Source: Christensenellaceae bacterium
Lineage (GTDB): Bacteria; Bacillota; Clostridia; Christensenellales; SZUA-584
Length of the DNA: 11,044 nt
Assembly: GCA_012719815.1 (NCBI GenBank)
Contig: JAAXZP010000102.1
Span: 1-11,044, forward strand
Reading direction: 5' to 3'
Shown here: positions 7,213-11,044 of the stretch, piece after piece
How positions within the stretch are numbered: position 1 is the first letter of the stretch
How the letters are laid out: every line of letters begins with the position of its first letter
Translations under genes and position numbers: made by a program
Notes under the pieces: generated by a model
The model's input: only the letters and a program-made list of their open reading frames with translations
Told to the model about the DNA's origin: nothing
Database searches by the model: none

Positions 7213-7243
7213 AAGGCCGCCGCTCGAAACAACGGCCTTTTTT
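7213..7243 (+). terminator. Rho-independent terminator of the capE-CgeB operon
   Basis: AAGGCCG and CGGCCTT form a 7-bp stem around a 13-base loop, and the T-run extends to 7243. It lies 134 bp past the CgeB-like stop and 19 bp before the -35 box of the next gene, so it separates the two transcription units. The 130 bp before it hold no gene, only a small GTCGG-ATG-CCGAC stem at 7184-7196. Confidence 0.88.
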
Positions 7244-7261
7244 AGTATACAGGCGCCAATA

Positions 7262-7290
7262 TTGACAAGATGTACATACCGTGTTATACT
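7262..7290 (+). promoter_or_regulatory. Sigma-A-type promoter of the gntR gene
   Basis: A perfect -35 TTGACA (7262-7267), a 17-bp spacer and a near-consensus -10 TATACT (7285-7290). Transcription should start near 7297, about 24 nt before the ATG. AGAGG at 7311-7315 is the ribosome binding site. Confidence 0.88.
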
Positions 7291-7303
7291 GGTACATACC
7301 AGT
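7288..7303 (+). promoter_or_regulatory. GntR/HutC operator, perfect 16-bp palindrome
   Basis: ACTGGTA-CA-TACCAGT is a perfect 7-bp inverted repeat. It closely resembles the dre site of NagR/DasR regulators (ACTGGTCTAGACCAGT core as I know it). It overlaps the last three bases of the -10 box and the expected start site, so a bound regulator would block its own promoter. A degenerate copy (7268-7283) shares GTACATACC at exactly 20 bp upstream, two helical turns, in the -35/-10 spacer. No similar palindrome was found in front of the MFS gene. Confidence 0.8.
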
Positions 7304-7320
7304 TGAATTGAGAGGTTTTT

Positions 7321-8097
7321 ATGGAGGACAGGATAAACCCGGGCGCGTCTACGCCCATTTACCATCAGATAAAAAACCTGATACTGACCAAGATTGCGAG
7401 CGGTGAGCTGCGCCCTAACGATCAGCTGCCCTCGGAACGCGAGTATGAGGCGCTATTGGGCGTTTCCCGCCAGACGGTACGCCGCGCGCTGGATGAACTA
7501 GTTTTGCAGGGCGCATTGTATCGTCAGGCCGGAAAGGGTACCTATGTCGCGGCGCAACCCTCCGTTGACGATTATGTGGGGATCATCGGTTCCGCCACGA
7601 TGCTGGCGATCAGCCCGGACCACGCGTTTTATTGTCAGCGGCTGGAGCAGATCGAAGTGCCGGAATTCGCCCGCGCGCTTTTGGGGCTTGCCGAAAATGA
7701 ACGCGTCATTTTTTTCGAGCAATTGACCTGCGTGCGCACGGAACCAAGGTATATCCACCGTTCATATTTCCCCCAGGCAATTGTCTCGATGGAAGAAATC
7801 GAGCGGGTGAAACATTTGAGCGTTATGGAGCTACTGTTAACCCTCCCGGCGCCTTTGCCGTGATTAAGCCGCGACCATGTCAAACCGGAATTGTCGAACG
7901 CGGACGATGCACTTTTGTTGGGCATTGAGGCGGGGATGCCGGTGCAGGTGCAGCGGGGCTGCATGCTGTCGGCAAACGGCGTTCCCATTGAAGCGCACGA
8001 ACTGATCGTACGGGGAGATCGATTCAAGCTTGATATCGAATTCTCCATAAACCAGCAGGTGCTCGATCGATTCAAGGCGATCCGGCAACATACTTGA
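7321..8097 (+). pseudogene. GntR-family (HutC/UTRA) transcriptional regulator interrupted by an in-frame TGA
   Basis: A ligand-responsive repressor of the HutC subfamily, most likely sensing an amino-sugar phosphate. Residues 10-77 form a standard GntR winged helix (PIYHQIKNLILTKIASGELR, then LPSEREYEALLGVSRQTVRR, then GALYRQAGKGTYV). A UTRA effector domain starts at about 90 (FYCQRLEQIEVPEFARALLG; YIHRSYFPQAIV; HLSVMELL). The frame meets TGA at 7861-7863 after 180 codons and then continues open in the same frame to 8097 with the expected rest of the UTRA domain (NADDALLLGIEAGMPVQVQR, then NGVPIEAHELIVRGDRFKLD). Ignoring the stop, the length is 258 codons, normal for the family, with no gap at the junction. 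Two compensating indels around 7840-7880 are an alternative, since another frame reads PPGAFAVIKPR there. As written, the product would keep DNA binding but lose half its effector domain. Promoter and operator are intact, so the lesion is recent, a sequencing error, or recoding. Confidence 0.82.
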
Positions 8098-8161
8098 ACA
8101 AGTTCTGTTTACGCGGATAAACGCCGCGCAAATATCAATACGCAGAAAATGGGAATCACAT

Positions 8162-8181
8162 AACGGGTAAGCCCGTTTTTT
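8162..8181 (+). terminator. Rho-independent terminator after gntR
   Basis: AACGGG-TAAG-CCCGTT forms a compact 6-bp stem and runs into TTTTTT. It sits 65 bp after the gntR stop and 57 bp before the MFS start, so the downstream genes either have their own promoter or depend on readthrough. No clear promoter was recognised between 8098 and 8237. Confidence 0.75.
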
Positions 8182-8237
8182 GGCTTTGCATGGAGCAAGG
8201 TCTGGTTTCCTGTTGCCGCGTAAGAAAGGAGTTGCTT

Positions 8238-9689
8238 ATGAAAAAGAAATGGTGGATACTCATCTCGGTTGCGCTCGCGTTCTTTCTGGTTAACTTTGAC
8301 GGGGGACTTATCGGCATTATGCTCCCGACCATCCAAACGTCGTTCGGGGCGGAGTTCTATCAGGTGCAGTGGATATCCCTTGCAGGATCGCTTGCGCTCG
8401 TTGTCACGCTTGCGCTCGCGGGCCGTCTGGGCGACGCATTGGGGAAAAAGGCGGTATTCAGCGTGGGCGCGCTGATCTACCTCGCCGGAACGATACTCTT
8501 CGCTTTATCTCCCTCGGTGACGACCGCAATCCTGTTCCGGGTCATCCAGGGAGTGGGACTGGCCGTTTTTCTGACCCTGGGAACCGCCATCGTCACTGAG
8601 GTATTCGAGGAGAGAAGGCGGGGACTGGCGCTGGGCATATACAACCTGCTGGGACTGGTGGGCTTGCTGGCAGGGCCCGTCGCCGCCGGGGCATTATTGC
8701 AGGCTGCGGCATGGAACACCGCATTTTGGGTGGCCGCCGCCCTTTCCGCAGTCGTTCTTCTGCTTGCGCGCCTTGTGCTGCCCGCTCCAAAGGAAAGGAG
8801 CAAGCTTGCGCTGGATGTGAAGGGCACTGCACTCCTGCTTGCCGTATTGGCTTCCCTGCTCCTCGCGCTGACCTTTGGCCAGAACGAGGGATTTACGAAT
8901 CCTTTGGTGCTGGGCCTGTTTGGCGTATTCGCCGTCGCTCTTGTGGTTTTTATCATCGTCGAGAAGCGCGCGGCGGAGCCTATCATTCTGATCGCTCTGT
9001 TCAGAAATCGAAAATTCGTAATCAACTTTATATTGCTTTTGTTCAGCATGATCGCCCTGAGCGGTTATTCCTTCCTGATGCCGTTTTATATGCAGAACGT
9101 ATTGCGCCTTTCCGCCATGGAGATGGGCGTCACGCTGGCGATCGTGTTTGGGCTTGTCATGGCGCTCGTGGCGCCTGTGGGTGGGGTGCTGTCAGATAAA
9201 ATCGGCTCTCCCCGAGTCACGATGATCGGCATATTGTTTTTGCTCGGAGGCACCATAGGCGCAAGCTGGCTGGATACGGCCTCAACCCAGCTTGCCGTAC
9301 TGCTGCATTTCCTCCCAATCGGAATGGGGATGGGATTGATCGTCACGCCTGCCACCAGTGCCATTATGGGCACCATTCCGAGCAATCGACTTGGGATGGG
9401 TTCAGGGTTGGTATCCATTGCCATAAACATGGCCCAAACGATGGGTATCGCCATATTGGGTTCATTCTGGTCAAGCCGGGTGTATTCGGTTTTTGACGCG
9501 GTTCCGGACGGGGGCGCGTCGTCGGCGCCGCCCGATATTCAGGCCGGAGCGCTCCGGGAGACTTTCATTTTAGCGGCATGTCTGCTGGCCATCGCTTTTG
9601 TGCTCAACATATGGGAAGTCTTTGCCAAAAACAAACCCGCAGACAGCGGTCGGACAGAAAATATTCTAGAGGAGAACATGCATGTTTAA
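8238..9689 (+). CDS. MFS transporter, DHA2 (EmrB/QacA-like, about 14 TM segments)
   Basis: A 483-aa integral membrane protein of the major facilitator superfamily, driven by ion gradients. Hydrophobic segments occur along almost the whole length, in the number expected of the 14-helix DHA2 family. Asp21 in NFDGGLIGIMLPTI of TM1 matches motif D1 of that family. Motif A is GRLGDALGKKAV at residues 62-73, and GLLAGPVAAGALL resembles motif C of exporters. The loop at about 190-205 (LPAPKERSKLALD) is cytoplasmic and basic, and the C terminus after NIWEVFAKNKPADS is soluble. ATG 8238 was chosen for AAAGGAG at 8225-8231; the frame extends to ATG 8190 without a binding site. Most DHA2 members export drugs, but the downstream SIS and kinase genes make sugar or sugar-conjugate transport possible. 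It overlaps the SIS gene by 8 bp. Confidence 0.88.
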   Translation: MKKKWWILISVALAFFLVNFDGGLIGIMLPTIQTSFGAEFYQVQWISLAGSLALVVTLALAGRLGDALGKKAVFSVGALIYLAGTILFALSPSVTTAILFRVIQGVGLAVFLTLGTAIVTEVFEERRRGLALGIYNLLGLVGLLAGPVAAGALLQAAAWNTAFWVAAALSAVVLLLARLVLPAPKERSKLALDVKGTALLLAVLASLLLALTFGQNEGFTNPLVLGLFGVFAVALVVFIIVEKRAAEPIILIALFRNRKFVINFILLLFSMIALSGYSFLMPFYMQNVLRLSAMEMGVTLAIVFGLVMALVAPVGGVLSDKIGSPRVTMIGILFLLGGTIGASWLDTASTQLAVLLHFLPIGMGMGLIVTPATSAIMGTIPSNRLGMGSGLVSIAINMAQTMGIAILGSFWSSRVYSVFDAVPDGGASSAPPDIQAGALRETFILAACLLAIAFVLNIWEVFAKNKPADSGRTENILEENMHV

Positions 9690-10938
9690 TTTCAACATAG
9701 ATATCGACAGAGAGACGGCAAAAAACCAGGAGCGCATCGCTTCCCTGATGGATTCGGTCGAGCAGCAGCTTGAGGCCACGGTCACGCCCGAAATGACCGA
9801 GGGCATCCGCAAGATCTACATAACGGGATGCGGAGATTCCTATTTCGCCGCGCAGGGGGCGCGCCTGTTCTTCGAAAAGTGCACTGGGCTTGATATTGAG
9901 CCCATCGAGGCGATGGAGTTTTCCCGCTATACCGTGAAGAATATCCGGAAGGATGCGCTTGTGCTGGCAGTCTCAAATTCGGGGCGCGTATCGCGCACCA
10001 TCGAAGCCATACTGCAGGCGCGCGCCAGACATGTCCGCACCATCGCGCTGACGGGGCATGACGACAGGAGCGTCGCGGAACATGCCGACGCGGCCATCGT
10101 GGGCGCCTTGCCCAACATACGCCTCGCGCTGGGCAGCATGAGCGCGCGCGTGGAGGGAAACGCGGAAGACGCGCTTTTTGAGCGGCTGGCAGAACCGGGC
10201 GCGGTGAGCCGCAGCGCGCAGGCGCTGGGAATGGATATCGGGCTCGACTTTTTGCTGTTCATGCTGGGTGCCTATATGAACAGCCTTATCCTGCTCTATT
10301 GCACAGCGATCCGTATCGGCTGCATGACGGGCAGGATTTCGCAGCAACTTGCGGAGCGGCACCGCCAGGATATTCTCCGCTCGGTCGGGATATCCGCGAA
10401 GACGGCCGCGGCGTGTCTTGCGCCCATCGAAGCACTTGCCAAAAGCTTTGCCGCGAAGGACGCATTCTTGTTTATAGGCGCGGGGCCCGCCTATGCCGCC
10501 GCGGCGCTTTCGGCGGCAAAACTTTTTGAACAGCCCCATATCAACGGCGTGGCCCAGCAACTAGAGGAATGGGCACATCTTCAATTCTTTTTCACCCGGC
10601 CGGACGGCATTCCGGTCTTTGTGATCGTTCCGCCCGGAGAGAGCCGCGACCGCGCTTTGGAACAGATATCGGGGATAAAAAAGCTGGGCGGCACGGTCAT
10701 CGCGATATGCGACGAGACTGACGATGAGGTGCGGGCGGCGGCCGACGCCGCGCTGCCGATTGCGGGAAGCCTGCCGGAGGAGCTGACGCCTCTGGTTTAT
10801 GGCGTTCCCGGACAGTTGTTCGCGGTAACGATGCTTGAATTGCGGGGGCAGCCGCCCATACCCGCGCCGTACAGCTTCAAGCAGATGATGCAGGTGAATT
10901 TTTCGCAGATCTACGGCAGCAGGATAAAAAGTGATTAG
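9682..10938 (+). CDS. Double-SIS-domain sugar-phosphate isomerase/deaminase-like protein (GlmS C-terminal/FrlB-like)
   Basis: Related to the isomerase half of GlmS and to the deaminase/deglycase enzymes FrlB and AgaS, which act on phosphorylated amino sugars or Amadori products. It has no N-terminal glutaminase domain, so it should not make glucosamine-6-phosphate from glutamine. The first SIS lobe has ITGCGDSYFAAQGARLFFE (Gly49-Ser53) and the phosphate-binding loop SNSGRVSRT (98-106). The second lobe has FIGAGPAYAAAALSAAKLFE (from 264) and QQLEEWAHLQFF (292-303), at the position of the GlmS EFRHGP catalytic segment. At 418 aa it is longer than FrlB-type proteins (about 330-350); the extra sequence lies between the lobes (about 140-230) and includes a hydrophobic stretch, FMLGAYMNSLILLYCTAIRI. 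ATG 9682 has GGAG at 9671-9674 and overlaps the MFS gene. The kinase follows after 13 bp. Confidence 0.83.
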   Translation: MFNFNIDIDRETAKNQERIASLMDSVEQQLEATVTPEMTEGIRKIYITGCGDSYFAAQGARLFFEKCTGLDIEPIEAMEFSRYTVKNIRKDALVLAVSNSGRVSRTIEAILQARARHVRTIALTGHDDRSVAEHADAAIVGALPNIRLALGSMSARVEGNAEDALFERLAEPGAVSRSAQALGMDIGLDFLLFMLGAYMNSLILLYCTAIRIGCMTGRISQQLAERHRQDILRSVGISAKTAAACLAPIEALAKSFAAKDAFLFIGAGPAYAAAALSAAKLFEQPHINGVAQQLEEWAHLQFFFTRPDGIPVFVIVPPGESRDRALEQISGIKKLGGTVIAICDETDDEVRAAADAALPIAGSLPEELTPLVYGVPGQLFAVTMLELRGQPPIPAPYSFKQMMQVNFSQIYGSRIKSD

Positions 10939-10951
10939 GGAGGATAAGCGT

Positions 10952-11044
10952 ATGCCCAAATATCTGATTATCGGGTGCATCGGAACGGACCATATCATTT
11001 TTCCGGACGGAAGAACCGAAACACATGCCGGCGGGGATGCGTAT
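10952..11044 (+). CDS. PfkB-family sugar kinase, N-terminal fragment (3' cut by window edge)
   Basis: Only 31 codons are visible. MPKYLIIGCIGTDHIIFPDG followed by a GGDAY turn matches the start of ribokinase-like PfkB kinases: a first beta-strand, Gly-x-x-Gly-x-Asp at the sugar site (Gly11, Asp13), and the Gly-Gly-x-Ala turn that contacts the substrate. AGGGAGG at 10937-10943 lies 8 nt before the ATG. It follows the SIS gene by 13 bp in the same operon. Its likely job is to phosphorylate the sugar that the SIS protein then processes, as FrlD does for FrlB, but the substrate-defining part is outside the window. Confidence 0.75.
   Translation, partial: MPKYLIIGCIGTDHIIFPDGRTETHAGGDAY

Noticed and set aside
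7891..8097. A separate small gene starting at TTG 7891
   Set aside because: No ribosome binding site, and its sequence is the second half of the UTRA domain in the same frame as the regulator, so it is part of the broken gntR.
8107..8122. GTTTA-CGCGGA-TAAAC as a LacI-type or cre operator
   Set aside because: The centre is not symmetric and it does not fit the cre consensus well; too weak to call a site.
1..11044. CRISPR arrays, insertion sequences, integrases or toxin-antitoxin pairs
   Set aside because: No regularly spaced repeats, transposase or integrase motifs, terminal inverted repeats or small paired genes were seen.

Overview
The window looks like a chromosomal piece of a fairly GC-rich Bacillota (Firmicutes), probably class Clostridia. 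The evidence is the rnr-smpB-ssrA order, strong AGGAG/GGGAGG-type ribosome binding sites, tight ATGA-type gene overlaps, a proteolysis tag starting ADN, and a NagR/DasR-like GntR operator. I cannot name a genus from the sequence.

Region 1 (1-1481) is the trans-translation block. It holds the 3' part of RNase R, then SmpB, then a complete tmRNA that encodes the tag (A)ADNTKLAYAA and is followed by a strong intrinsic terminator. Together these rescue stalled ribosomes and degrade the defective mRNA.

Region 2 (1482-1890) is about 400 bp of AT-richer DNA with no intact gene. On the minus strand it carries a protein-like C-terminal fragment with no start codon, closed upstream by an in-frame stop. 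It lies just past the 3' end of ssrA, a common integration site for mobile elements, so I read it as decayed accessory DNA.

Region 3 (1891-7243) is a five-gene plus-strand operon ending at an intrinsic terminator. CapE, CapF and CapG homologues together make UDP-N-acetyl-L-fucosamine from UDP-GlcNAc. Two glycosyltransferases follow: one GT-A/GT2-like, one CgeB-like GT-B. There is no flippase, polymerase, priming transferase or exporter, so this is a compact sugar-donor plus transfer module rather than a full capsule locus.

Region 4 (7262-11044) is a carbohydrate-utilisation-like cluster. It has a HutC-family GntR regulator with a near-consensus promoter and a perfect 16-bp palindromic operator, a terminator, an MFS transporter (DHA2/EmrB-like), a two-lobed SIS protein without a glutaminase domain, and the first 31 codons of a PfkB-family sugar kinase. 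The regulator frame is broken by an in-frame TGA. The gene set suggests uptake or handling of an amino sugar or Amadori-type compound, phosphorylation by the kinase and deamination/deglycation by the SIS enzyme; the substrate cannot be read from the sequence.
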